From: Clostridiales bacterium | GTDB lineage: Bacteria; Bacillota; Clostridia; Lachnospirales; Lachnospiraceae | Length of the DNA: 60,435 nt | Reading direction: 5' to 3' | Assembly: GCA_021204045.1 (NCBI GenBank) | Contig: JAJQAA010000055.1 | Coordinates: 1 to 60,435, forward strand | Part shown: positions 6,869 through 14,783 of the stretch, piece after piece | How the letters are laid out: each line of letters opens with the position of its first letter | How positions within the stretch are numbered: the stretch's first letter is position 1 | Made by a program: the position numbers and the translations under genes | The notes under the pieces: generated by a model | The model's input: the letters and a program-made list of their open reading frames with translations, nothing else | Database searches by the model: none | Told to the model about the DNA's origin: nothing

Positions 6869-8272
6869 TTACCGGCCGCGGCTGTATGCTTTCAGACAGA
6901 CATTGCAGCCCTGCTCCGTCTCCGCCCGCGTCCAGGTTTCGCCGTCCGGGCTGATATAACCCTCGCCGTCATCCAGATCTACCCGGCATTTCCCGTCGCC
7001 CGCGTCATACTCGACCGCGATCGGGTGAACGGCGTCCGGCGTTGTCAGTCGGATAATCACAAAAAAACGTTCCTTTTCATTCAATCGAAACTTTGTCTGA
7101 AAGGGGATGGTATAATAACCGGCGTCCTCAAGCTGTCCCTCCGCTGCGAGACGCAGCTTTGCCGTTTTTGTCTCATCCATTCCCGGCAGCGAAGCGCTCA
7201 CATAAATCTGATATGCCGTATTCGTTCCCGTCGCGTAAAATCCGGCCGCTTCCAGAATCTGAGCCGACGACGCCGTGTAGGCATTGGCCGCCCAGGCGGT
7301 TTCCGTGCCGTAACCGAGCTGGCCGATCCAGCCGCAGCGGTCGCTCTGGTAAATACAGTCGTAATTATCCGCGTCCTCCACACCGGTATAGGCAATCGCG
7401 GTCTGTCCCAGATTGGCGTCACAGTAGGATACATAAAAAAATCCATTCTCGCCAAACTGAGAACCCCAACTGTTCTCACACAGGAAAGCTCCGTCCGTCT
7501 CCGGCTGCACCGCAAAGTTTTCCTTCGGGAAATCATCATCCCAACCGACAATCACCACATCATGGTTCGGCACGCTCTCCTGCGGATAGTAGTAAGCGGT
7601 TGTATCCGCCCGGTAATAACCCGTATCACCGCTGCCGACCTTCAGAATTGTCTCCGTACCGCCGTCGTCTGACGTTCCCAGGCTTACCCGCAGCGTCACA
7701 TACAGCGAGCCCTGCACCCCTCCGTAATCCAGCACGGCCCGCTTGATCGCGTCGCGGTCGTATTCCGGCAGGATACGTACCTCCTGCACGTGCTTTACCG
7801 CTGTAAGACCCTCCGGTGAAACGCCGTCGCCATAAGGATCATCTTCCTCCCGCACCGGTCCCTGCCACGAAAGCAGATAGGCCAGCGCTATCGTATATTC
7901 CCCACCGCCTTCCTGCCCGATTGCAAAATCCGGATTGTTTGACATATGATCCGTGGAAAATGACCAGTTTTCCGCAGGCAACAGACGATTTTCCAGAGCA
8001 AGAAGCGAGGCGAACGCCCAGCAGGTGCCGAGATCGCCCTGGTCACGCACCGACGCGGTGCGGCCCGCCCCACGGCCATCATAACGCCGCGGCAGCTCCG
8101 TACGCTCCGCCGCCAGCGCGACCGTCACAAATGGAAGCGTCATAAACGAAGACGTCGCAAGTGAAAACGTCTCAAGCGAAGATATCGCGAGCGAAGACGT
8201 CGCGGTGCTGGAAACCATCAGAACCACTGTCAGGAAAACTGCAGCTGCACCAAATCTTCGCCGTATATTCAT
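6869..8272 (-). CDS. Secreted C1 (papain-like) cysteine peptidase with lectin-like domain
   Basis: This 467-residue exported protein has a long N-terminal signal region (residues 1-55) and then a papain-type domain. The catalytic Cys is in GDLGTCWAFASL (about 90), the His in NHDVVIVGWDD (about 240) and the Asn in ENSWGSQFGENGFFYVSY (about 267). The C-terminal third (from about residue 300, YTASSAQILEAAGFY) resembles the lectin-like domain found behind this peptidase in Clostridia. The signal region contains four near-identical Ser-rich 5-residue repeats. The start overlaps the upstream methyltransferase stop by 4 nt. The substrate is unknown; it probably acts on the cell surface or in the medium. 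Confidence 0.88.
   Translation of the reverse strand: MNIRRRFGAAAVFLTVVLMVSSTATSSLAISSLETFSLATSSFMTLPFVTVALAAERTELPRRYDGRGAGRTASVRDQGDLGTCWAFASLLALENRLLPAENWSFSTDHMSNNPDFAIGQEGGGEYTIALAYLLSWQGPVREEDDPYGDGVSPEGLTAVKHVQEVRILPEYDRDAIKRAVLDYGGVQGSLYVTLRVSLGTSDDGGTETILKVGSGDTGYYRADTTAYYYPQESVPNHDVVIVGWDDDFPKENFAVQPETDGAFLCENSWGSQFGENGFFYVSYCDANLGQTAIAYTGVEDADNYDCIYQSDRCGWIGQLGYGTETAWAANAYTASSAQILEAAGFYATGTNTAYQIYVSASLPGMDETKTAKLRLAAEGQLEDAGYYTIPFQTKFRLNEKERFFVIIRLTTPDAVHPIAVEYDAGDGKCRVDLDDGEGYISPDGETWTRAETEQGCNVCLKAYSRGR
8146..8205. repeat. Four 15-bp tandem repeats in the peptidase signal region
   Basis: Units start at 8146, 8161, 8176 and 8191 with consensus near GCGAAGACGTCGCGA. They encode repeated blocks of the kind LAISS, LETFS and LATSS between the hydrophobic core and the mature peptidase. 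A multiple-of-three unit keeps the frame, so copy number could vary without breaking the gene. Confidence 0.85.
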
Positions 8273-9435
8273 ACCGTATCCCCAGACCCGCGGCGCGGCG
8301 GCTTCGGCCCCATAAACTGGTAATAATACGTCTTCATCATCCCGTTGTAAATTTTGCGGTTGCGGTCCGCCTTGCGGCCCATATCCCGCTCCACGTCCCC
8401 GTACGCCGTGATAATATAGGCCGACCAGGAATCCAGGTTCCGGAAACGCTCACCCAGCTGTGTATACAGCTCCGGCAGTTTTTCTTTATCCTCCAGCCGC
8501 TCACCATAAGGCGGATTGGTAATCAGGAAACCATATTTTTTCGGATGGCTCAGCTCGCTCACCGGCCGCTGCTGAAAATGGATCATATGCGCCACACCGG
8601 CCGCTTCGGCATTGGCCCGCGCCGCCCGGATAATTTCTCCGTCAATATCATAGCCCTGGATGTCCACCGAAACCGTATCGTCCACAAGCCGCGCCGCCTC
8701 ATCCATCGCGGCGTACCAGGCTCTGCGCGGGATCAGATTTGTCCAGTCCTCCGCCAGAAACGAACGGTTCATCCCCGGCGCAATATTGGCTGCCATCAGC
8801 GCCGCCTCGATCGGAAACGTACCGCTGCCGCAAAAAGGATCGACCAGAATGCGATCGCGATTCCACGGCGTCAGCATAATCAATGCCGCCGCCAGCGTCT
8901 CCGTGATCGGCGCGCGGCTCGTCAGCCTGCGGTAACCGCGTTTGTGCAGCGAATCGCCCGATGTGTCCAGCCCGACCGTCACGATATCCTTGTAAATCGC
9001 GACACGAAGCGGATAGCTGCTGCCAGTCTCCGGGATCTGCGCAGTCCTGTATGCCTGCCTCATGCGCTCGACCATCGCCTTTTTCATGATCGACTGGATA
9101 TCCGAAGGGCTGAACAGTTTACTCTTGATCGAATTTGCCTTTTTTACCCAGAATTTCGCATCCGGCGGCAGAAGCTTCTCCCACGAGATCGCCTTCGTCT
9201 GCTGAAACAGCTCCTCAAAGCTCGTCGCCCGAAAGCTTCCGGCCTTGATGAGCACCCGCTCCGCCATGCGCAAAAAAACATTGGCCCGGCAAATCGCCCC
9301 GGCATCCCCGCGAAACGTCACCTTGCCATCTTCCACCTGGACAATCTCATAGCCGAGATCCGTGATCTCCCGCTTCAGCACCGACTCAAGGCCAAAATGG
9401 CAGGGCGCAATCAATTCAAAGGTTGGTTCTGTCAT
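8269..9435 (-). CDS. THUMP-domain 23S rRNA (guanine-N2) methyltransferase, RlmL/YpsC type
   Basis: This 388-residue enzyme should methylate a guanine of 23S rRNA with S-adenosylmethionine. The N-terminus (residues 1-160) has the THUMP fold pattern, FELIAPCHFGLESVLKREI at the start and KANSIKSKLFSPSDIQSIMKKA near 125. The C-terminal Rossmann domain has DPFCGSGTFPIEAAL (about 200) and the catalytic TNPPYGERL (about 300). It has its own promoter at 9472-9500 and AAGGAGG before the ATG. YpsC of Bacillus is the closest family I recall. It is translationally coupled to the peptidase. Confidence 0.92.
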   Translation of the reverse strand: MTEPTFELIAPCHFGLESVLKREITDLGYEIVQVEDGKVTFRGDAGAICRANVFLRMAERVLIKAGSFRATSFEELFQQTKAISWEKLLPPDAKFWVKKANSIKSKLFSPSDIQSIMKKAMVERMRQAYRTAQIPETGSSYPLRVAIYKDIVTVGLDTSGDSLHKRGYRRLTSRAPITETLAAALIMLTPWNRDRILVDPFCGSGTFPIEAALMAANIAPGMNRSFLAEDWTNLIPRRAWYAAMDEAARLVDDTVSVDIQGYDIDGEIIRAARANAEAAGVAHMIHFQQRPVSELSHPKKYGFLITNPPYGERLEDKEKLPELYTQLGERFRNLDSWSAYIITAYGDVERDMGRKADRNRKIYNGMMKTYYYQFMGPKPPRRGSGDTV

Positions 9436-9456
9436 ATGCGGTATTTCCTCCTTTTT

Positions 9457-9500
9457 GACCCTGGCATCATCATTTTATAGCCTGCTTTCCGGATTGTCAA
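9457..9500 (-). promoter_or_regulatory. Promoter of the rRNA methyltransferase with shared start-site motif
   Basis: On the minus strand TTGACA (9500-9495), a 17-nt spacer and TAAAAT (9477-9472) precede the sequence ATGATGATGCCAGGGTC (9473-9457), which sits at the predicted transcript start. The same 17-mer occurs at 51429-51445, in front of another minus-strand operon. Confidence 0.75.
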
Positions 9501-9504
9501 CGAC

Positions 9505-9540
9505 AGAAACAAAAGAACCCCGGGATTTCACGCCCGGGGT
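9505..9540 (-). terminator. Terminator after the Asn/Ser/Gln-rich small gene
   Basis: ACCCCGGG (9517-9524) and CCCGGGGT (9533-9540) form a perfect 8-bp stem with an 8-nt loop. On the minus strand it is followed by TTCTTTTGTTTC. Confidence 0.85.
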
Positions 9541-9560
9541 AATCTTTCTCACGACCACTT

Positions 9561-9800
9561 TTAGCGACTTGTATTCTGGCTGCTGTTGCGGCTGGAATTG
9601 CGGCTGCTGTTCTGGTTATTGTTCTGGCTGCTGTTCTGACTCGAATTCTGGCTGTTATTCTGGCTGGAATTCTGATTGCCGTTCTGGCTGGAATTCTGGC
9701 TCGTTCCGGTACCCTTGCCATTCTGGCTGGAGTTCTGGCTGCCATTCTGACTGTAGCTGCAATTTCTGCTGTTATCTACGTCATTGTAATTGTCTTTCAT
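9561..9800 (-). CDS. Small Asn/Ser/Gln-rich low-complexity protein
   Basis: This 79-residue protein is built almost entirely of S-Q-N and S-S-Q-N blocks after a short acidic start (MKDNYNDVDNSRN). I do not recognise a family with a known role. The reading frame is supported by AGGAGG 7 nt before the ATG and by a strong terminator 20 nt after the stop, so it looks like a complete single-gene unit. The protein has no hydrophobic segment or cysteine beyond one near residue 14, and should be disordered. The opposite strand is also open (Cys/Gly/Ser-rich) but lacks a ribosome site. Similar Asn/Gln-rich peptides are seen in spore formers, but I cannot link it to the spore. Confidence 0.72.
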   Translation of the reverse strand: MKDNYNDVDNSRNCSYSQNGSQNSSQNGKGTGTSQNSSQNGNQNSSQNNSQNSSQNSSQNNNQNSSRNSSRNSSQNTSR

Positions 9801-9876
9801 GATTCTACCTCCTGGTTTCCATGGTTGGATTTGTTACAGGGGTAGTATAAACAAATTTCATTTTCTTTATACGTCT

Positions 9877-10560
9877 TTAACCGAACATGCTGATAATCTT
9901 GATCGGGGACCGGTAATTCCATACCGAGGTCTTAATTCCGCTTCTTTCCGTAGAAGCATGAACAATGCGGCCGCTGCCGATATACATCGCCACATGGTTC
10001 ACCCGTGAACCGTTTCCGTAAAAAATCAGGTCGCCCGGCTGCATCTCGTCCGCGCTGACGGTATGTCCCTGGCCGGACTGAGCGGCAGAACTGCGGTTCA
10101 TCGAAATGCCTGCTCCGTACTGCATGACATATTTAACAAAACCCGAACAGTCCGCACCCGTATGCGGATCATTGCCCCCGTCACGGTATGGTTTCCCCAC
10201 AAACTGCATGGCATAATTGACAAGGTTCTGGCGAAGCGTAGCTTCACTATGCGCTTCTTCCTCGGCCTTCGCCGCCGCTTCCGCCTCCTCACGCGCTCTG
10301 GTCTCCTCGGCGATCCTCTCGGCTTCTTCCCGCTCCGCTTTCTGGGCGGCGGCAATCGCCTTTTCCTCTTTCGTCAGAACGGAAATCACTTCCGAAGCAA
10401 CCACTTCTTCCTCAGGTACTTCCTCCACCGGTTTTTCCCGCACCGGTACCTCAATCACGGCAGATACCGCTTCCTCCTCTGCCCAGCAGAGAACCGGACT
10501 GCCCAATGTCAGACTGAGCGCCGCTGCCGCCGCAGTTATGTACATCCCGATTTTTATCAT
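9877..10560 (-). CDS. Secreted NlpC/P60 peptidoglycan endopeptidase
   Basis: This 227-residue exported protein should cut peptide stems of peptidoglycan. It has a signal peptide (residues 1-27, ending near CWAEE), a Glu/Ala-rich predicted coiled coil (about 60-105, KAEREEAERIAEETRAREEA) and a C-terminal NlpC/P60 domain from about 115. The catalytic Cys is in TGADCSGFVKY and the His in RVNHVAMYIG, with a further His in RIVHAST. The start chosen (10560) has GAGG 8 nt upstream; a longer start at 10605 has none. A consensus promoter lies at 10640-10668. Confidence 0.92.
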   Translation of the reverse strand: MIKIGMYITAAAAALSLTLGSPVLCWAEEEAVSAVIEVPVREKPVEEVPEEEVVASEVISVLTKEEKAIAAAQKAEREEAERIAEETRAREEAEAAAKAEEEAHSEATLRQNLVNYAMQFVGKPYRDGGNDPHTGADCSGFVKYVMQYGAGISMNRSSAAQSGQGHTVSADEMQPGDLIFYGNGSRVNHVAMYIGSGRIVHASTERSGIKTSVWNYRSPIKIISMFG

Positions 10561-10639
10561 GATTTCATCCTCGTCGCGGATAATGTTACAACTTTTTGTC
10601 ATCAATTATTACATAATTGTTAAATCATGTTACGGATGT

Positions 10640-10668
10640 ATTATACTACTGCGACAAAATTTCGTCAA
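10640..10668 (-). promoter_or_regulatory. Promoter of the NlpC/P60 gene
   Basis: On the minus strand TTGACG (10668-10663), a 17-nt spacer and TATAAT (10645-10640) form a near-consensus promoter. The leader is about 75 nt and shows no obvious riboswitch. Confidence 0.82.
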
Positions 10669-10684
10669 CTGTTTCATAGATATT

Positions 10685-12418
10685 TTATTTTTTTGCAATC
10701 AGATTGCCAACCATCTCCACGCATCCGCGATGCGATCCCAGACAGCCGTTTTCAAAACACGCCCTGTTGAAATCTTTCAAACCCGTTCGCAGATTTGTAT
10801 ATTCGATCCGGGCATATTGATCCGACATTACATAAGCGGTATAATATCCCGCCTGCTGCGCGACAAATGGTCGGAGCCGCTCAATAGCGTGAGAAATGGT
10901 ATTATCCGGAGGCAGCGGTTCTTCCGGGAAATCTTCGTACTTCCAATCCTTTTCATAAAATTTTTTCAGTGCATCATAACGGAACCAGAAGAACGATCCG
11001 AATGGAGCCACTGCGTCTTTATCCGGATCCATGGGTACCCGAATCCCCAGTTCATCGGCCAGATCCTTTGTCAGCTGATAATTTTTCCATCCCCAGGAGA
11101 ATCCCAACGTTACAGAATAATCTGCATGGTTTGGCTCCGGCGGACACAGGATACCCAAACGGGGATTTTTTTCAAATGTCTCTATAACATTGTAAATATA
11201 ATCTTCGCTGTATAACGTATTTTCAAAACATTTATAATTAAAGCCCTCTCCGACAGAACCGGATACCTGGAAGCTTTTTTTATCATGACAAAAACACAGG
11301 TACTCATATTGAGCCACAATATCGCTTACTCCCACCAGAATGCTGGCGACGTCGCGTCCTCTGTTGGGAATTTTTCTGATTTCCAGATATGCGCATGGAA
11401 AATCTCTGCATTTTTGTTCTACCACTCTTTTCATTTCTTCCGAATTCACCGTGATATAAATGTCACACAAATCAGGAAGATGAGAAACATATTTCCATAC
11501 ATCGTCCAGCAAATCCAGGAAATACAAATGGACAATCAGTGCGGTTCTTTTCGTTTTCAGGACATCCCGCACCATCTCCCTGTGTGAAAATTCTCCGGAC
11601 AGGATATAATCCAGATGAAGATTTTCAAACAAATCGCTCAGATTACAGGTTCTCAGAAGATTGTCCCATATGGTGTCCATATCGTAACGACATTCCTGTT
11701 CCAGGTAATTATAAAGCTCCAATGCGTGCTGTCCAACAGAAAAGCAGAGAAGTGCCCCGTAATTATGATAAAATACCCTTCTTTTAAATACCGGGCACCG
11801 GAATTTTTCCAATAAAAGCTTTGGGTATAAAATCATCAGATTTTCACTCAGATAATCCATCTTTTCCGTATGCAGATACACATCCCAGGTAAATCCCATG
11901 TCTGAAAAATACTTTGTAAACACCACTTCGTGTCGGTGAACCACCTCCCAATACTCCGTCATTTCCGGCAGATTATTCCAGTAAAACTGGAATTCATAAG
12001 ATTTCACAAAAGAATTTCGAAATGCTATAAAATAGAATTGTATATGTTCCGGAAAATAACCATATTCATTTTTTACATCTTTTTCAAATTTTTCTGCATG
12101 GCGCGTCAGACCCCAAAAATCGACCTCCTTTGCATCCATTTTTGAGAACACCTCATCCAGCGGATATACCGGCCCCATCACAGAATTATTTACCAGGAGG
12201 ACTTCATCGTATTCCGACAGCTTTTTCCACCCTGAATGTAACATCCCGGCCCGGTAAGCTCCGGCGTCAAGCCCTGCGTTCTCTCGTTTTATCACGAGGA
12301 TATGCCGACGCAGCAGCTCCTTATAACACCGCTCCTGCAGATCTCCGTTTGCTACAAACAGGATCTGTTCCGCACATTTTCCCAGCGCTTCCAGCATACG
12401 GAAAACATAAGTATCCAC
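10685..12418 (-). CDS. RgpF-type rhamnan synthesis protein, 5' end interrupted
   Basis: This is the last gene of the polysaccharide cluster and matches the rhamnan synthesis F family (PF05045), glycosyltransferase-like proteins that add rhamnose or other sugars to the wall polysaccharide. Visible blocks are ENAGLDAGAYRAGM (about 45), YDEVLLVNNSVMGPVYPLD (about 69) and FCHDKKSFQVSG, with a second glycosyltransferase-like half starting ALIVHLYFLDLLDDVWKYV (about 290). The GTG at 12418 is only the first possible start after a stop: the natural start is ATG at 12463, and codon 3 is TGA. Translation from 12418 would lose the first beta strand (LIIYAFYD) and has no ribosome site. It may be a recent pseudogene or be read through. 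Confidence 0.8.
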   Translation of the reverse strand: MDTYVFRMLEALGKCAEQILFVANGDLQERCYKELLRRHILVIKRENAGLDAGAYRAGMLHSGWKKLSEYDEVLLVNNSVMGPVYPLDEVFSKMDAKEVDFWGLTRHAEKFEKDVKNEYGYFPEHIQFYFIAFRNSFVKSYEFQFYWNNLPEMTEYWEVVHRHEVVFTKYFSDMGFTWDVYLHTEKMDYLSENLMILYPKLLLEKFRCPVFKRRVFYHNYGALLCFSVGQHALELYNYLEQECRYDMDTIWDNLLRTCNLSDLFENLHLDYILSGEFSHREMVRDVLKTKRTALIVHLYFLDLLDDVWKYVSHLPDLCDIYITVNSEEMKRVVEQKCRDFPCAYLEIRKIPNRGRDVASILVGVSDIVAQYEYLCFCHDKKSFQVSGSVGEGFNYKCFENTLYSEDYIYNVIETFEKNPRLGILCPPEPNHADYSVTLGFSWGWKNYQLTKDLADELGIRVPMDPDKDAVAPFGSFFWFRYDALKKFYEKDWKYEDFPEEPLPPDNTISHAIERLRPFVAQQAGYYTAYVMSDQYARIEYTNLRTGLKDFNRACFENGCLGSHRGCVEMVGNLIAKK

Positions 12419-12463
12419 ATATCCGTCGCTATCGTAAAAAGCATAAATGATAAGTCATTTCAT
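12419..12463 (-). other. Lost 5' end of the rgpF-like gene with in-frame TGA at codon 3
   Basis: On the minus strand ATG (12463), AAA, TGA (12457-12455) and then CTT ATC ATT TAT GCT TTT TAC continue in frame into the downstream gene. The peptide M-K-stop-LIIYAFYDSDGYV aligns with MKRLLIYVY of the neighbouring gene, so the stop replaces an Arg codon (CGA or AGA by one base change). AGGA lies 5 nt before the ATG, and the gap to the upstream gene is 18 nt. Confidence 0.8.
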
Positions 12464-12481
12464 TTGCGTCCTGTTCTCGCT

Positions 12482-14026
12482 TTACTCAATAAACTGTATG
12501 TTTCCTCTCACATATACCGAGCGAATCTGCGCCGTCCTCGTCCTGAACAAAATGATCGGATCCCGGTGAGGAAATTCCCACTCGTTTTTCCCGCGTTTCA
12601 TTCCATTTGTCTTTTTAATGGCCCCATTCGCTCCATTGATCCGTATTTCTGATAATTTTATTCTGGTTTTTACATCCTCAATCGGATCCAGACGTAATTC
12701 CCGGACATGATCCAATTCACACAAAAACAGCAACTCGAATTCTCCATTTCCGTCCAGAAACAACGATTTCATTATCTGGTGCCCTTCATCGTATCCCCTG
12801 CCCTCATCCCAGAAAATTCTTGAAAAATACGACGTAACGCGGCAGGAATTCATATTTTCAACAAACCGCCGGTTAAAAAACTGCATATTGCCTTCTATCA
12901 CAATTTCCCTGATTTCGTCCGCCCTGTATTCAAACTCATAGTACGGATCCGCGGAAGGAAATACCTGGTAATCAGTTCCCCAGTCTCTCCCATTATGGCT
13001 CTTTGGACACACTTCCCGGCCGTCACACTTACATCTGTACAATGTCATTCCCAAATTCGGTATTTGTTCCAGCGGATCATAGCGAAATCCTTTTATTTCC
13101 GCTACTGCCTCCTGTTTGTACGGATATCCTTCATGAATCGTAAACCGGATAAGAAAATCTCCATTTTCCTCAACCATATTCCGGCTCCTGAATGCGTTAC
13201 GTTCACAATATCCGCTCCCATAGTCAATATAAATGGTTCCTTCTCCCAGATCTCTTACCCTCTGCCGCAAATCTGCATTTCGAAGAATCCCTTTTGCCAT
13301 CTCGCGTTCCGCGAATACCAGTTCCAGATTATAAAACCCGTTCCGGCGGATTCCGGATATCGCCCGACCGATTTCCGCTGATTTTCCTGACGCCAGAATA
13401 TCGCCGTAAGACTGTTCCAGAATCCGTTTTTCCAGAAACGGATACGCTTCTGATTTCTCCTTAAGGTAAGAATCGCCTGTCATCCCGGTGTAGCTGCTGT
13501 CCGGGCTTTTATCCGTTTCCGGTATGTTCTTCTTTCCTATTCCCTGAAATGTTTTCTGATAAGCTGCCAGAAGCTTTTCGAGATATTTCTGATAAGAGAC
13601 TCTCTGTAAAAAGCTTTTGCGAAGCACAACATAACTGCTTGTTTCCACAGATTCTGCCATCTTCCAGTAATCGCATTTTCTGGTTCCCATTTCGTCATAA
13701 ATTTTCTTCAGAGAACACAACGGTCCCCAGACGCTGTCATCCATCAGGGTCACCTCGTCGTACGTTACAACCGTCGCTATTCCGCAATAATTCACAATAG
13801 CATCCGCATATGCCACTTCCGTCAGGTTCCTCCTGTTCAGGCAATAAACGTCTTCTGTGATTTTTCGAAAAGCCCGCCTTCCCTGCACAGAAAGATAGCC
13901 ATTGCAGACTACCACGATCCGATCCATTATTTTCCCAAATTCTCCCAGCAGGTGGTTCGTAGCGTCCCCGACTATCCCGCTTTTTTCATTATACACATAA
14001 ATCAGCAGCCGTTTCATTTTCTCCAT
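12482..14026 (-). CDS. RgpF-like N-terminal domain fused to two tandem beta-type modules
   Basis: This protein of about 514 residues begins MKRLLIYVYNEKSGIVGD, like an RgpF-type glycosyltransferase, and keeps the block VTLMDDSVWGPLCSLKKIYDEM (about 105). The rest of the catalytic region is reduced. From about residue 235 it carries two modules that look related: each ends in a strand of the form E-I-R-E-I-V-I-E-G-N-M-Q-F and Q-I-R-S-V-Y-V-R-G-N-I-Q-F, and each has a central F-R-Y-D-P-L or L-R-L-D-P-I strand. Such modules resemble the carbohydrate-binding-like sandwiches attached to wall glycosyltransferases. The start is uncertain (14026 or 14017; GGAG is only 3 nt from the latter). It lies between the ATPase and rgpF. 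Confidence 0.75.
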   Translation of the reverse strand: MEKMKRLLIYVYNEKSGIVGDATNHLLGEFGKIMDRIVVVCNGYLSVQGRRAFRKITEDVYCLNRRNLTEVAYADAIVNYCGIATVVTYDEVTLMDDSVWGPLCSLKKIYDEMGTRKCDYWKMAESVETSSYVVLRKSFLQRVSYQKYLEKLLAAYQKTFQGIGKKNIPETDKSPDSSYTGMTGDSYLKEKSEAYPFLEKRILEQSYGDILASGKSAEIGRAISGIRRNGFYNLELVFAEREMAKGILRNADLRQRVRDLGEGTIYIDYGSGYCERNAFRSRNMVEENGDFLIRFTIHEGYPYKQEAVAEIKGFRYDPLEQIPNLGMTLYRCKCDGREVCPKSHNGRDWGTDYQVFPSADPYYEFEYRADEIREIVIEGNMQFFNRRFVENMNSCRVTSYFSRIFWDEGRGYDEGHQIMKSLFLDGNGEFELLFLCELDHVRELRLDPIEDVKTRIKLSEIRINGANGAIKKTNGMKRGKNEWEFPHRDPIILFRTRTAQIRSVYVRGNIQFIE

Positions 14027-14042
14027 ACAATGGAAGTTCGCG

Positions 14043-14774
14043 TCATTTCCAGTACTTCCCATATTCCCCGCACACCTCCCTCGCCGGACCGATCATCCTC
14101 ACTTTGTGTTCGTCCAGCCACATTACCCGATCGCACATTTCTTCCACCTGCTCCATGCTGTGCGACACAAACAGCACGGTCGTTCCGCCTCCCATAAGTT
14201 CCCGCATCCGTTCCCGGCTCTTTGCCTGGAACCCTTCGTCCCCGACGGACAAAATCTCGTCTACAATCAGAATCTCCGGCTCCACCACTGTCGCGATGGA
14301 AAACGCCAGACGCATCAGCATCCCGGATGAGTAATTTCGAATCGCCATGGAAATAAATTCCTCCAGCTCCGAAAACCGTACGATCTCCTCATATTTTTCT
14401 TCCAGGAACTGCTTATCATAGCCCAGAATTGCGCCGTTTAAGTAAATATTCTCGCTCCCGCTCAGATCCGGGTCAAAGCCGGATCCAAGTTCCAGCATGG
14501 GAACGACGTTTCCACCGAGGGTAATCGTCCCGGCTGTCGGTTTTAATACTCCGGCTATAATTTTAAGGAGCGTGCTTTTACCGGCGCCGTTTTTCCCGAT
14601 AATTCCCAGTACTTCGCCTTTTTTCACCTGAAAACTGATGTCATCCAGCGCCGAGAATTCCTTATACTGCAGGCGGTGTTCCATCCGCGCGACCACATAC
14701 TCCTTCAGGCTCGTGATTTTGTCATTTGTTATGCGGAAATTCATTGTCACATGCTTGACATTTACCATATCCAT
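14043..14774 (-). CDS. Polysaccharide ABC exporter ATPase (Wzt/RgpD/TagH type)
   Basis: This 243-residue ATPase energises export of a lipid-linked polysaccharide. It has Walker A GKNGAGKST (about 58-66), signature YSSGMLMRLAF (about 150), Walker B ILIVDEILSVGD (about 173) and the H-loop LFVSHSMEQV (about 207). The early start and the sequence MDMVNVKHVTMNFRI are typical of exporters of teichoic acid or rhamnan. It lacks the long C-terminal sugar-binding domain of some Wzt proteins. It starts 9 nt after the permease stop, and the next gene begins just before or after its stop. Confidence 0.93.
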   Translation of the reverse strand: MDMVNVKHVTMNFRITNDKITSLKEYVVARMEHRLQYKEFSALDDISFQVKKGEVLGIIGKNGAGKSTLLKIIAGVLKPTAGTITLGGNVVPMLELGSGFDPDLSGSENIYLNGAILGYDKQFLEEKYEEIVRFSELEEFISMAIRNYSSGMLMRLAFSIATVVEPEILIVDEILSVGDEGFQAKSRERMRELMGGGTTVLFVSHSMEQVEEMCDRVMWLDEHKVRMIGPAREVCGEYGKYWK

Positions 14775-14783
14775 ATACGCTTT

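Noticed and set aside
8161-9480. Long open frame on the plus strand (about 439 codons)
   Set aside because: It lies opposite the rRNA methyltransferase, which has clear motifs; the plus frame is Arg/Pro-rich shadow sequence without a ribosome site.
9561-9800. Possible CRISPR-like array
   Set aside because: The repeats are short, contiguous and in a coding frame, with no spacers.
9362-9802. Cys/Gly/Ser-rich open frame on the plus strand
   Set aside because: It is the mirror of the S-Q-N repeat gene. Only the minus strand has a ribosome site and a matching terminator.
12455-12457. TGA as a selenocysteine codon
   Set aside because: The position is Arg in the homologous neighbour, and no selenocysteine insertion structure was evident after it.
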